Positions 27,609 through 35,950 of a stretch of DNA of 64,000 bases are shown here, in pieces. Below the pieces are notes generated by a model. The model did not search any database. It had not been told where the DNA came from and saw only the letters and a program-made list of their open reading frames with translations. How positions within the stretch are numbered: the first letter of the stretch is position 1; every line of letters starts with the position of its first letter. The DNA is from Paraglaciecola sp030730205 (lineage in GTDB: Bacteria; Pseudomonadota; Gammaproteobacteria; Enterobacterales; Alteromonadaceae), in contig NZ_JBGQOM010000002.1 of the NCBI RefSeq assembly GCF_052119645.1, forward strand, positions 496,001 to 560,000. The letters run 5' to 3'. The position numbers and the translations under genes are program-made.

Positions 27609-29330
27609 ATGGCTAATATTAAACAAGGTTTGTCCAAAAGATTATTAGCCCGGGTGCTATCAGTCTATTTTGTCTTGACATTAGTCGTTACCGTTGGCCA
27701 AGTTTTTGCTGAATATCTGAATGCTAAAAGGCATATTGAAAGCGAACTTCAAACCCTAAAAAACACCTTCAGTACCAGCTTGACTCGAGCAATTTGGGAA
27801 CTAAACACGCCTCAGGCTAAGTCTATAGCAACTGGCTTGATGGAGCTACCCATCGTTGAAGGGGTGCAAATAAGAGATGAAAATGGCAATTATATTGCTG
27901 ATTTAGGCTTAACCGCTAAGCAAACCATTGAGCCGATTACTAAAGGGGTGGTGCGCGACCACGCTGGTGGGACGTTCGGCTATGGCTTTCCGCTTATTTT
28001 CGAGTTTTCAGGTCGAACGTCTTTAGTGGGTGACGTGACCTTGTACTCTAGCTCCACCATCATTTTAGGCCGTATTGAGGTAGGGATTTTTTTCTTAGTA
28101 GGTAATGCATTAATTAAAACCGCCTTTTTAGTGTTTTTATTCATGAATGCCTTTCGTAACATGTTGACCAAGCCGCTTACTGAACTAACCCAGCAAATCT
28201 CAGAATTTAATCTAGACGACCCAGAATCATCAAAATTAGCCTTAAGCGTGGATGATGACAATGAGCTGACATTATTACAGAATTCTTACAACAATCTGAT
28301 TGACGATTTGATCAGTTTTCAGTCAAAACTAGCTGGCGCTCAAGCAGATCTGCAAGCAGCCAATCGCAGGTTGGATGATCAAAATATTTCACTTGAAGAA
28401 GAAGTGGCTAAAAAAACCGCCACACTCAGTAAAATTATGTTGGACTTAGAACAACAAAAAGATGAGCTATTAATAAATCAGCGCGAGCTGCGCCAAGAGA
28501 ACGAAAACCGTCAATTTATCGAAGATGAATTAAGAAAACGTAATTCTGAACTGGCGACATCGATGGACACGCTGCAATTGGCCAAAGACCAACTTGTTGA
28601 GTCAGAAAGAATGGCTTCGCTTGGTGGTTTAGTCGCAGGTATTGCTCATGATGTAAATACCCCCTTAGGTGTGAGCGTAACCGCAACCAGCTTTTTACAA
28701 GAGCGCGTGGTCAATTTACAAAATGCTTTTGAAGAAAAAAAGCTGACTAGCAGTACCATGAGTTCTTTTTTAACAGACGCGCAGCAAACGATTACTTTGC
28801 TGACGAATAACTTAAACAGAGCCTCTGATCTTATTTCGAGTTTTAAACAAGTCGCGGTTGATCAAGCAAGCGAGGCAGAACGGGAAATTAATGTTCGTCA
28901 GTATCTAGGCGAAGTGGTGCATTCGTTAGCGCCTAACTTGAAAAAAACCCAGCATAATATCGAAATACACTGTCCAGATGACTTAATCATATTGTGCGCG
29001 CCAGGTGTATTAGCACAAATATTTACCAACATGATCATGAACTCTTTAATACATGCTTTTGAGAATAAGATAAAAGGTACGATAAAAATTGATATCAGCC
29101 GCAGCAATGACACCCTGACAATTGACTACCGAGACGATGGAAAGGGCTTACCTGAAGGCACGCTGGAGCGTCATTTCGATGCGTTTTTTACCACCCGTCG
29201 TGGCAAAGGAGGAAGCGGTTTAGGTACCCACATCATGTACAACTTAGTCACCCAAACACTGAAAGGCGACATAGAAGCATTCAGTAAAGTGAATCAAGGC
29301 CTGCGCTACTTGATTACCATACCTTTGTAG
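27609..29330 (+). CDS. Membrane sensor histidine kinase with long coiled coil
   Basis: A 573-residue kinase. The start is taken at the ATG at 27609 rather than the TTG directly before it. Membrane segments lie near residues 15-35 and 155-182, enclosing a periplasmic sensor domain of about 120 residues. A HAMP-like region and a long coiled coil (about 235-330) lead to 'MASLGGLVAGIAHDVNTPLG', with probable phospho-acceptor H347. The ATPase domain has 'DDGKGL' and 'GGSGLGTHI'. The H-box (A-H-D-V-N-T-P) is of the NtrB/DctB-related type. It has no receiver and no adjacent response regulator other than the divergent phoB, which already has phoR. The signal is unknown. Confidence 0.9.
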   Translation: MANIKQGLSKRLLARVLSVYFVLTLVVTVGQVFAEYLNAKRHIESELQTLKNTFSTSLTRAIWELNTPQAKSIATGLMELPIVEGVQIRDENGNYIADLGLTAKQTIEPITKGVVRDHAGGTFGYGFPLIFEFSGRTSLVGDVTLYSSSTIILGRIEVGIFFLVGNALIKTAFLVFLFMNAFRNMLTKPLTELTQQISEFNLDDPESSKLALSVDDDNELTLLQNSYNNLIDDLISFQSKLAGAQADLQAANRRLDDQNISLEEEVAKKTATLSKIMLDLEQQKDELLINQRELRQENENRQFIEDELRKRNSELATSMDTLQLAKDQLVESERMASLGGLVAGIAHDVNTPLGVSVTATSFLQERVVNLQNAFEEKKLTSSTMSSFLTDAQQTITLLTNNLNRASDLISSFKQVAVDQASEAEREINVRQYLGEVVHSLAPNLKKTQHNIEIHCPDDLIILCAPGVLAQIFTNMIMNSLIHAFENKIKGTIKIDISRSNDTLTIDYRDDGKGLPEGTLERHFDAFFTTRRGKGGSGLGTHIMYNLVTQTLKGDIEAFSKVNQGLRYLITIPL

Positions 29331-29370
29331 GCGACTAAAATCGTAAAAATCAATTGTCAACGTAGCGAAT

Positions 29371-29406
29371 AAGGGCAAAGACTGTTAGTCTCACTGCCCT
29401 TTTTTT
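29371..29406 (+). terminator. Terminator after the sensor kinase
   Basis: Stem AAGGGCA/TGCCCTT (29371-29377 with 29395-29401), with an inner AGACT/AGTCT stem, followed by a run of T. It lies 40 bp past the kinase stop. Confidence 0.85.
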
Positions 29407-29454
29407 GTAATAGCTCTGTGCGCTATTCGACTTTGTTATCTGAGCGGAACAATT

Positions 29455-30357
29455 ATGTGGTTTAAAAATTTAAAACTTTATGCACTTACCCAGACCTTAG
29501 ACATTGCAGAACAGGATCTTGAAGACAAACTAGCTGAATTCAGTTTTCGACCTTGTGGCAGCCAAGATCTTGCAACCATGGGGTTTTCTTCACCTATTAA
29601 TAGTGGTCAAACCTTAATACACGCCGCTGCAGGTCGTATTTGGCTTACCCTAAAGAAACAAGAGCGTATTTTACCTGCTGCGGTAGTGAACGCCGAATTA
29701 GCAGAAAAAGTGGCGCAAATTGAGGCTGAAACAGGCTCTCCTGTTGGCAAAAAAGCTCAACAAGATATGAAGCAAGAAATTGTGCATCGTTTGCTGCCCA
29801 TGGCCTTTACCAAAAACAGCTTTACCCATGGCTTTATATCAACCAAAGATAATTTGGTGGTCGTTGATGCTTCTGCCGATGGAAAAGCCGAAGCCTTTTT
29901 AGCCATGTTACGCAAAGCTATTGGCTCGTTACCGGTAGTTCCTTTAGCACGCCAAACGGTGCAAGCACAGCTTACTGCGTGGTTACAAAACCTAGATGTA
30001 CCTAAAGACATTGTTATTCTTGAAGAAGCTGAGCTAAAAGCATTAGAAGAAGACGGTGCTATCTTACGTTGTAAAAATCAAGATTTAGGCAGTGAAGAGA
30101 TCATTAACCATATCGAAGGTGGCAAAGTCGTGCAAAAATTAGCGGTAGAGTGGGATGAAACTTTATCTGCGCTGATTCAAGAAGACTTAACCATTAAACG
30201 CCTAAAATTTACCGATGTGGTGCGTGAACAAAACGATGACATTCCCAAAGATCAGCAACTCGCCAGAATGGATGCTAATTTTGCCCTTATGTCGGGTGAG
30301 ATTGTACGTTTTGCTGCGCGCTTAAAAGAAATGTTTGATCTTAATAACGCAGAATAA
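29455..30357 (+). CDS. rdgC: Recombination-associated protein RdgC
   Basis: A 300-residue protein that matches RdgC throughout: 'MWFKNLKLYALTQ' at the start, 'FRPCGSQDLATMGFSSP', 'ILPAAVVN', 'KKAQQDMKQEI' and the C-terminal 'LMSGEIVRFAARLKEMF'. RdgC forms a ring-shaped dimer around double-stranded DNA, is nucleoid-associated and restrains RecA activity. The length is normal for the family. It is a single gene with its own terminator-flanked unit. Confidence 0.97.
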   Translation: MWFKNLKLYALTQTLDIAEQDLEDKLAEFSFRPCGSQDLATMGFSSPINSGQTLIHAAAGRIWLTLKKQERILPAAVVNAELAEKVAQIEAETGSPVGKKAQQDMKQEIVHRLLPMAFTKNSFTHGFISTKDNLVVVDASADGKAEAFLAMLRKAIGSLPVVPLARQTVQAQLTAWLQNLDVPKDIVILEEAELKALEEDGAILRCKNQDLGSEEIINHIEGGKVVQKLAVEWDETLSALIQEDLTIKRLKFTDVVREQNDDIPKDQQLARMDANFALMSGEIVRFAARLKEMFDLNNAE

Positions 30358-30366
30358 AATATGCTA

Positions 30367-30407
30367 ACAAAAAAGCCCCGTTAGCAGCTAATCTGCAAAC
30401 GGGGCTT
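30367..30407 (-). terminator. Terminator between rdgC and the HDOD gene
   Basis: A 10-bp stem (30373-30382 with 30398-30407) with a 15-nt loop. On the minus strand it runs into six T residues, so it mainly ends the HDOD gene; it may also slow rdgC readthrough. Confidence 0.8.
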
Positions 30408-30425
30408 CGTTAGACTAACTCAATG

Positions 30426-31262
30426 TTAACCGAATACGTGTTTAGCACTATCTCGGTATTCTTTAAATTCATCCGACAAGAGTAAAGAAACATTCGGTAC
30501 AATTTTCTTTGCTACCGCAGCTTCAAACAATTCTGATTCACCGCTGTCAAACTTACCTGCTAATACCGCACCTAAACGAATAAGGTCTAAATAAGAGATC
30601 GTTTCGGTTTGTACAGACAGATCTTGCCAGCTTTTGGCTACTTGAATAAATTCAGGTTCAAAACCCCACGCTTTCATTATGCCTTCACCAATTTTCCCAG
30701 ATAATCTGTTGATGGATACATCAAGAAACGTCGGATTAGCAAACACTTCTGCATGACGTTCAGCTTCGGTCAAAACAGGTAGTGCACCTATATTGGCGAC
30801 TAAGGCAGCTAACATCATAGAATCAAGATTGAGCGCTCTGTTTTTTGTCGCTTTGGTATGCACTTGCAGCACTGCTATGGAGCTAGCAACAATTTCAATT
30901 GTATCAGCCCAGATTTTTTCCATGTACGCTTTAACAACAGGGTTTTTAGACACAAATAGTTGTTCCATTGCTAAGGCAGTCGCAATGTTTTTGATTTGAC
31001 GTAAGCCAATGCGCGTAACGGCTTGAGTAGTAGAGGTTACCTTTACTGTTCGGCCTAAATAAGCACTGTTAGAAATCTTAATCATGCGAGCACTAAGAGA
31101 AGGATCTTGCCCGATAACATCAGCCATTGCATTTAAGTTTATATCTGGATTATCAGCTGCTTTTCGTACTTTGAGTGCGATAGCAGGAAGGGTAGGCAAT
31201 ACCAAAGTATCGTTATTGATCTTATCTATCAATATTGTCAGTAATGCGTTTTCAGTAGACAT
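30426..31262 (-). CDS. HDOD-domain protein
   Basis: A 278-residue protein made of a single HDOD domain: 'LPTLPAIALKVRKAADNPD', 'IGQDPSLSARMIKISNSAYLG', 'VTRIGLRQIKNIATALAME' and 'KIGEGIMKAWGFEPEFI'. HDOD domains resemble HD phosphohydrolases but lack the metal-binding HD residues. They act as non-catalytic signalling modules, often in c-di-GMP, stress or chemotaxis pathways. No partner gene lies next to it, so its role is open. The 223-bp region upstream of its ATG (31263-31486) is AT-rich and shows no distinct signal. Confidence 0.88.
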   Translation of the reverse strand: MSTENALLTILIDKINNDTLVLPTLPAIALKVRKAADNPDINLNAMADVIGQDPSLSARMIKISNSAYLGRTVKVTSTTQAVTRIGLRQIKNIATALAMEQLFVSKNPVVKAYMEKIWADTIEIVASSIAVLQVHTKATKNRALNLDSMMLAALVANIGALPVLTEAERHAEVFANPTFLDVSINRLSGKIGEGIMKAWGFEPEFIQVAKSWQDLSVQTETISYLDLIRLGAVLAGKFDSGESELFEAAVAKKIVPNVSLLLSDEFKEYRDSAKHVFG

Positions 31263-31486
31263 GTAATTACCTGTTCAAATTCTTAACAAAACCATGGTTT
31301 GTAGAATGTTTATTATTGTTCAATGAGTGTAACGCTAGTCAATTATGTTTTAAATAACAAAAAGTTAAAAAAATGCTAATTTAGGGCAATTCAGAGGAAT
31401 ATCAGGTGATACGTCTTTCAATTTTGTTATATTGCGTTTGTAAGCCACTAAGCCTCCCCACATTAAATGATAAATAAGGTTTAACA

Positions 31487-33169
31487 ATGACAGTTTTATT
31501 TATTCCCAAAAAGATTTGTATTGCACTTATCACTGCGGGCCTAATGGCATGCAGTCCAGCGCAGCCGCCTGTGGGTAAAGAACCCAGTGCGGCTAAATCT
31601 CAAGATTTGCAACTTCTAGCAGCACAATCTGAGCGTTTAGATATTTATAAAAAAGTAAAATTAACCAGTGATTTGAGCCAATATTCCGCTCAACAGCGTG
31701 AAATGCTCAGCGTACTGATACAAGCAGCTAGCATTATGGACGACTTATTTTGGCGTCAGGCCTTTGGCGATAATAAATCAGAATTTTTGGCGTCGATCCC
31801 TGACCCTAAAGTCCGCGAATTTGCAGCGCTAAATTATGGTCCGTGGGACAGATTAGCGGGTGATGCACCTTTCCTGACCGCAACTGAAGAAAAACCATTG
31901 GGAGCTCAATTTTATCCAAAGGATATGACTAAAGAAGAATTTGAGCAGGCCGAATTTAGTGATAAAAAAGGTTTATATTCAATGGTACAACGTGATGGTA
32001 ACGGCAAATTAGTGGCTATCCCCTACTCTGAAATATTTAAACCTGAACTTACCGAAGTCGCAAGCCTACTCAATAAAGCGGCATCCCTGGCGCAAGACAG
32101 TAGTTTTGCGCATTATTTAAGTTTACGTGCTAAAGCTTTGCTGAGTAACGATTATCAGCCATCAGATTTTGCTTGGATGGACATGAAAACCAATCCCATC
32201 GAGTTAGTCATCGGTCCTATCGAAACGTATGAAGACCAATTATTCGGATACCGCGCAGCATTTGAAGCTTATGTGCTTGTTAAAGATTTAAGCTGGAGCG
32301 AAAAACTCAGTAAATACGCGGCCTTTTTACCCGAGTTACAACAAGGTTTGCCAGTAGCAGAACAATATAAAGCGCAAATGCCTGGTACCGATGCGGACTT
32401 AAATGCCTACGATGTTATTTATTATGCCGGCCATTCTAATGCGGGTAGCAAAACCATTGCGATAAATCTGCCCAACGACGAAGAAGTGCAACTGCAAAAA
32501 GGCACACGACGTTTGCAACTTAAAAACGCCATGCAAGCCAAGTTCGACAATATCATGCTACCTATCGCTGATGAGTTGATTGTGCCTGAACAGCGCAAAC
32601 ACATAACGTTTAACGCTTTTTTTGCCAATACCATGTTTCATGAGGTTGCCCATGGTCTGGGAGTTAAATCTGTTTTAAACAGTGAAGAAACCGTCAGGCA
32701 AGCATTGAAAGAACATGCTTCGGCACTAGAAGAGGGCAAAGCCGATATTCTTGGTGTGTATATGGTTAAACAACTGCTGGAAAAAGGCGTGATTACCGAG
32801 GGGCAACTTGAAGATTATTACGTCACCTTTATGGCCGGTATCTTTCGCTCTGTTAGATTTGGCGCCTCAAGTGCACATGGTAAAGCCAATATGATTCGCT
32901 TTAACTTTTTTAATGAGCACAACGCTTTTAGCCGTAACGAAGATGGCTATTATCAAGTGAATATGGAAAAGATGAGTGAAGCGGTTGATGCTTTATCCAA
33001 CCTAATATTAACCTTACAAGGTGATGGCAATTACGCAGGTGTTGCCGAGCTAGTAGCTGATAAAGGGACTATTAAAGGGCAACTTGAGAGCGACTTACAG
33101 CGTTTAACGGATGCAGCGATACCCGTTGATATCGACTTTGAACAAGGCGCCGGCATACTGGGCTTATAA
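31487..33169 (+). CDS. M49-like zinc metallopeptidase lipoprotein
   Basis: A 560-residue protein with lipobox 'GLMAC' and lipidated C22. The C-terminal half holds a zinc site: H385-E386 and H389 in 'FHEVAHGLG', with E415/E416 in 'ALEEGKADILG' about 26 residues later as the likely third ligand. The layout resembles dipeptidyl-peptidase III (M49) relatives, with one difference. DPP III uses the six-residue HExxxH motif (HELLGH), whereas here the spacing is the five-residue HExxH. Such proteins are often annotated 'Zn-dependent hydrolase'. It is likely anchored in the periplasm. AAGG precedes the ATG. It is a single gene convergent with hinT. The substrate is not predictable. Confidence 0.8.
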   Translation: MTVLFIPKKICIALITAGLMACSPAQPPVGKEPSAAKSQDLQLLAAQSERLDIYKKVKLTSDLSQYSAQQREMLSVLIQAASIMDDLFWRQAFGDNKSEFLASIPDPKVREFAALNYGPWDRLAGDAPFLTATEEKPLGAQFYPKDMTKEEFEQAEFSDKKGLYSMVQRDGNGKLVAIPYSEIFKPELTEVASLLNKAASLAQDSSFAHYLSLRAKALLSNDYQPSDFAWMDMKTNPIELVIGPIETYEDQLFGYRAAFEAYVLVKDLSWSEKLSKYAAFLPELQQGLPVAEQYKAQMPGTDADLNAYDVIYYAGHSNAGSKTIAINLPNDEEVQLQKGTRRLQLKNAMQAKFDNIMLPIADELIVPEQRKHITFNAFFANTMFHEVAHGLGVKSVLNSEETVRQALKEHASALEEGKADILGVYMVKQLLEKGVITEGQLEDYYVTFMAGIFRSVRFGASSAHGKANMIRFNFFNEHNAFSRNEDGYYQVNMEKMSEAVDALSNLILTLQGDGNYAGVAELVADKGTIKGQLESDLQRLTDAAIPVDIDFEQGAGILGL

Positions 33170-33174
33170 GTGAA

Positions 33175-33208
33175 AAAGCCCTGATATCAAATTTGATATC
33201 AGGGCTTT
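33175..33208. terminator. Bidirectional terminator (34-bp perfect palindrome)
   Basis: A perfect inverted repeat centred between 33191 and 33192, with T-runs following on both strands. It lies 6 bp after the metallopeptidase stop and 22 bp beyond the hinT stop, so it can serve both converging genes. Confidence 0.85.
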
Positions 33209-33229
33209 GTTTTTATCCGTGTTACACCC

Positions 33230-33592
33230 TTAGCGTTTCAATTTTTCTTGGTAAGGCGGCCATCCTAATGGCTTACCAGCCAGAACATGTAAATGAATGT
33301 GGTAGACCGTTTGACCACCATCTTCGTTGCAATTCATCACAGCGCGGTAGCCCTGCTCAGCAAAACCAAGTTCTGAGGCTAGTTTAGCCGCGACCCAATA
33401 TAAGTGCCCTACTAATGTTTTATCTTGTTCTTCAATATCGTTAATAGTGGCGATGGCTTTTTTAGGGATCACTAAAAAGTGAATCGGCGCCTGTGGATTA
33501 ATATCACGAAATGCCAAGGATAATTCATCCTCATATAAAATATCGGCCGGTATGCTTTTGTCGATAATTTTGCTAAAAATTGTTTCGCTCAT
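33230..33592 (-). CDS. hinT: HIT-family nucleotide hydrolase (HinT-like)
   Basis: A 120-residue protein. The start at 33592 (MSETIFSKIIDKSIP) is chosen because AAGGAA stands before it; a longer frame would overlap uppP. The HIT motif 'HIHLHVLAG' gives H98-H100-H102, with H100 the expected nucleophile. 'DILYEDELSLAFRDI' and 'NDIEEQD' are further HinT blocks. HinT hydrolyses phosphoramidates of AMP or GMP, such as lysyl-AMP. It follows uppP on the same strand with a 16-bp gap. Confidence 0.93.
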   Translation of the reverse strand: MSETIFSKIIDKSIPADILYEDELSLAFRDINPQAPIHFLVIPKKAIATINDIEEQDKTLVGHLYWVAAKLASELGFAEQGYRAVMNCNEDGGQTVYHIHLHVLAGKPLGWPPYQEKLKR

Positions 33593-33608
33593 GTTGTTTT
33601 CCTTAAGG

Positions 33609-34409
33609 TTAAACAAAGACAAAAATAAGGAGTAAAACACCTAAAATAAGGCGATAAATCACAAAAGGTAACATGCCAATACGTGATATCCAGGCAAGAA
33701 ATAAGTAAATACAGGTATAGGCACACACAAAAGAGAAAACCGCTCCGATTAAGAGTTCCATCCATTGTACCGGGTCGGGACTTTGCACTAAATCAAGTGT
33801 TGCGAGTAAGCCCGCTCCTAAAATGACTGGAATAGACAATAGAAACGAAAAACGGGCTGCACTTTCACGATTCAGACCTAACATCAGGCCCGCAGTCATG
33901 GTGATACCTGAACGGGACGTGCCTGGAATAATAGCAATCGCTTGGGCGATACCAATCACTAAGGCATTTTTCCAAGTGATTTGTTCGATAGTCTTATCCA
34001 TGGTGGCTTTTTTGTCTGCGTACCAAAGCAATAAACCAAAAACAATCGTTGTGATGGCGATGACTAAGGCGCTTCGAGCATAGACTTCGATAAAGTCTTT
34101 CAGTAAAAAACCAAATACTACGGCAGGAATAGTGGCTAGTATTACCCACCATGCTAATTTACTGTCAGTACTTTGCTGTTGACTAAAGCCATGGGTAAAC
34201 CATGCGCTTAGTAATCTAACAATGTCTTGTCTGAAGTAGATCATTACAGCGAGTAAACTCCCCACATGAACCGCCACATCGTAGGCCAATCCTTGATTAT
34301 GCCAGCCCAAAACCGCTGAGGGTAAAATCAAATGCGCAGAGCTAGAAATAGGTAAAAATTCAGTTAACCCTTGAATAATGGCCAAAATAATAATTTCAAA
34401 TAAAGTCAT
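33609..34409 (-). CDS. uppP: Undecaprenyl-diphosphatase UppP (BacA)
   Basis: A 266-residue integral membrane protein with about eight helices. The active-site blocks are present: 'GLTEFLPISSSAHL' near the N-terminus (the glutamate-rich/serine motif) and 'IPGTSRSGITM' in the middle. It dephosphorylates undecaprenyl diphosphate to recycle the lipid carrier for peptidoglycan and O-antigen; overexpression gives bacitracin resistance. It starts 2 bp after the folK stop, so folB-folK-uppP-hinT form one transcript. Confidence 0.96.
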   Translation of the reverse strand: MTLFEIIILAIIQGLTEFLPISSSAHLILPSAVLGWHNQGLAYDVAVHVGSLLAVMIYFRQDIVRLLSAWFTHGFSQQQSTDSKLAWWVILATIPAVVFGFLLKDFIEVYARSALVIAITTIVFGLLLWYADKKATMDKTIEQITWKNALVIGIAQAIAIIPGTSRSGITMTAGLMLGLNRESAARFSFLLSIPVILGAGLLATLDLVQSPDPVQWMELLIGAVFSFVCAYTCIYLFLAWISRIGMLPFVIYRLILGVLLLIFVFV

Positions 34410-34411
34410 GT

Positions 34412-34909
34412 TTAAAGCGGTCTCCAGTTAAATTCAATCGGCCAAAGGTGTTGTTGTGTTTTATCATATTCTTGCCATAAAACGGCATACGTTTTTTTTG
34501 CAATGGGGTGAATGTCGTGCGGCGCAATTTCGGCTAAAGGTTGCAATACAAAAGCGTTATAGAGTATCTCGGGGCGAGGTAATTCAACTGAATCATTGCT
34601 GATTACTTTGTCAAACAACAGCAGGTCTAAATCCAGCGTACGCGGTGAAAATTTTTCAGTGCTTCGTTCTCGCTTATTTTGCTCTTCTATCAGCTTGAGC
34701 ACCTGACACACTGCTTCAATGCTCATGTTCGTTTGCGCCTTGGCCACGAGATTATAAAAATGACTACCTTGAAAGCCTACCGATTCACTTTCATATACAC
34801 GAGATAGCAACAGCTCACCAAAATTTTCATACAGCCCCTGCAAACCCGCTTTGGTGTATTTTTCACGCTCTATATTACTTCCGATACTGATATAGATGGT
34901 ATGTGGCAT
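34412..34909 (-). CDS. folK: Dihydropterin pyrophosphokinase FolK
   Basis: A 165-residue protein. The ATG at 34909 (MPHTIYISIGSNIERE) is preferred over an in-frame TTG at 34927, because HPPK proteins start right before 'IYISIGSN'. Conserved blocks are 'YESESVGFQGSHFYNLVAKA', 'ERSTEKFSPRTLDLDLLLFD' (the DLD metal site) and 'LPRPEILYNAFVLQPLAEI'. It transfers pyrophosphate from ATP to 6-hydroxymethyl-dihydropterin in folate synthesis. It follows folB with a 14-bp gap. Confidence 0.96.
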   Translation of the reverse strand: MPHTIYISIGSNIEREKYTKAGLQGLYENFGELLLSRVYESESVGFQGSHFYNLVAKAQTNMSIEAVCQVLKLIEEQNKRERSTEKFSPRTLDLDLLLFDKVISNDSVELPRPEILYNAFVLQPLAEIAPHDIHPIAKKTYAVLWQEYDKTQQHLWPIEFNWRPL

Positions 34910-34923
34910 TGCGTTACTCTGGA

Positions 34924-35280
34924 TCAATTTGGATTTTCCCGAGTAAGTTCTACTGCAACATTTTGTGCATTATCTAAAATATCGGGCTTGCTTAGCTTGA
35001 GGGTTATTTTTGTGACTGGAAATTGTGCAAAGATGGCTTTTAACATAGCATGAGCTAAGGCTTCTATTAGCTCAAATTCACTGCTTTTAGCTAGTTTATC
35101 GACACAATTGGCCACATCAGCATAATTCAGTGTATCGCCAACATTATCGGACAAAGCCGCTTTTGATAAATCGGTGAAAAGCGTGATATCGACTATCAAA
35201 CGCTGGGTTGCGACTCTTTCCCAGTCATATACGCCTATTAATGAGAATACTTCTAAGCCCTCAATATAAATTTTGTCCAT
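34924..35280 (-). CDS. folB: Dihydroneopterin aldolase FolB
   Basis: A 118-residue protein, the normal FolB length. It shows 'MDKIYIEGLEVFSLIGVYDWE', 'QRLIVDITLFTD', 'LNYADVANCVDKL' and 'ELIEALAHAMLKAI', with the conserved Glu of the substrate pocket in 'FELIEALA' and the Lys in 'ITLKLSKPD'. It converts dihydroneopterin to hydroxymethyl-dihydropterin and glycolaldehyde in the folate pathway. It is divergent from plsY, as in E. coli. Confidence 0.96.
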   Translation of the reverse strand: MDKIYIEGLEVFSLIGVYDWERVATQRLIVDITLFTDLSKAALSDNVGDTLNYADVANCVDKLAKSSEFELIEALAHAMLKAIFAQFPVTKITLKLSKPDILDNAQNVAVELTRENPN

Positions 35281-35356
35281 AGGTGATCCGCACTGTTTTT
35301 TATTGAGCTTTCATATATTCTTGTCAAATTGTAACCTTTTTGCCCAAGACAAGTAT

Positions 35357-35950
35357 ATGACAGGATTGACGATTTTGATTATTGCTTGCGCCTATTTGTT
35401 AGGCTCTGTATCAAGCGCGATCATCATTTGCCACATTTTTAACGCCCCTGATCCCAGAACCCAAGGTTCAGGCAATCCAGGCGCAACAAATGTTCTGCGC
35501 GTAGCGGGCAAGATACCGGCAATATTGGTTTTAGTCTTTGATGTACTAAAGGGGACCGTAATGGTCTGGGGGGCTTACTTTATAAATTTGGCGCCGGTAG
35601 AGTTAGGGCTTGTGGCAATCGCTGTCTGCTTGGGACATATTTTCCCGTTATTCTTTAATTTCTCTGGCGGTAAGGGCGTAGCCACCGCCTTTGGTGCATT
35701 CTTACCAATCGGCTTGGATCTATCTGCTTTACTCATCATAGTGTGGTTGAGTATTTTGTTTATTAGCGGCTATTCATCTTTAGCCGCTATCGTTACTGTC
35801 ACTTTAGCTCCACTGCTTACTTGGTATATCAAAGCTGAGTATGCCTTACCTGTTGCCATGCTTTCATTACTGATCCTGTTTAAACACAGAAGTAATTTAA
35901 TCAGGCTATTGAAAGGTCAAGAGCCTAAAATAAAAGAGCGTAATTTATAA
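35357..35950 (+). CDS. plsY: Acyl-phosphate:glycerol-3-phosphate acyltransferase PlsY
   Basis: A 197-residue inner-membrane protein. The ATG at 35357 (MTGLTILIIACAYLLGSVSSA) is chosen over an upstream in-frame start, because PlsY begins directly with its first membrane helix. The conserved motifs are present: 'GSVSSAIIICHIF', 'RTQGSGNPGATNVLR' and 'GHIFPLFFNFSGGKGVAT'. It acylates glycerol-3-phosphate to begin phospholipid synthesis. Its last 6 bp overlap the convergent tsaD gene. Confidence 0.96.
   Translation: MTGLTILIIACAYLLGSVSSAIIICHIFNAPDPRTQGSGNPGATNVLRVAGKIPAILVLVFDVLKGTVMVWGAYFINLAPVELGLVAIAVCLGHIFPLFFNFSGGKGVATAFGAFLPIGLDLSALLIIVWLSILFISGYSSLAAIVTVTLAPLLTWYIKAEYALPVAMLSLLILFKHRSNLIRLLKGQEPKIKERNL

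Noticed and set aside
33593..33640. N-terminal extension of the HIT protein
   Set aside because: It would overlap uppP and lacks a ribosome site; AAGGAA stands before the ATG at 33592.
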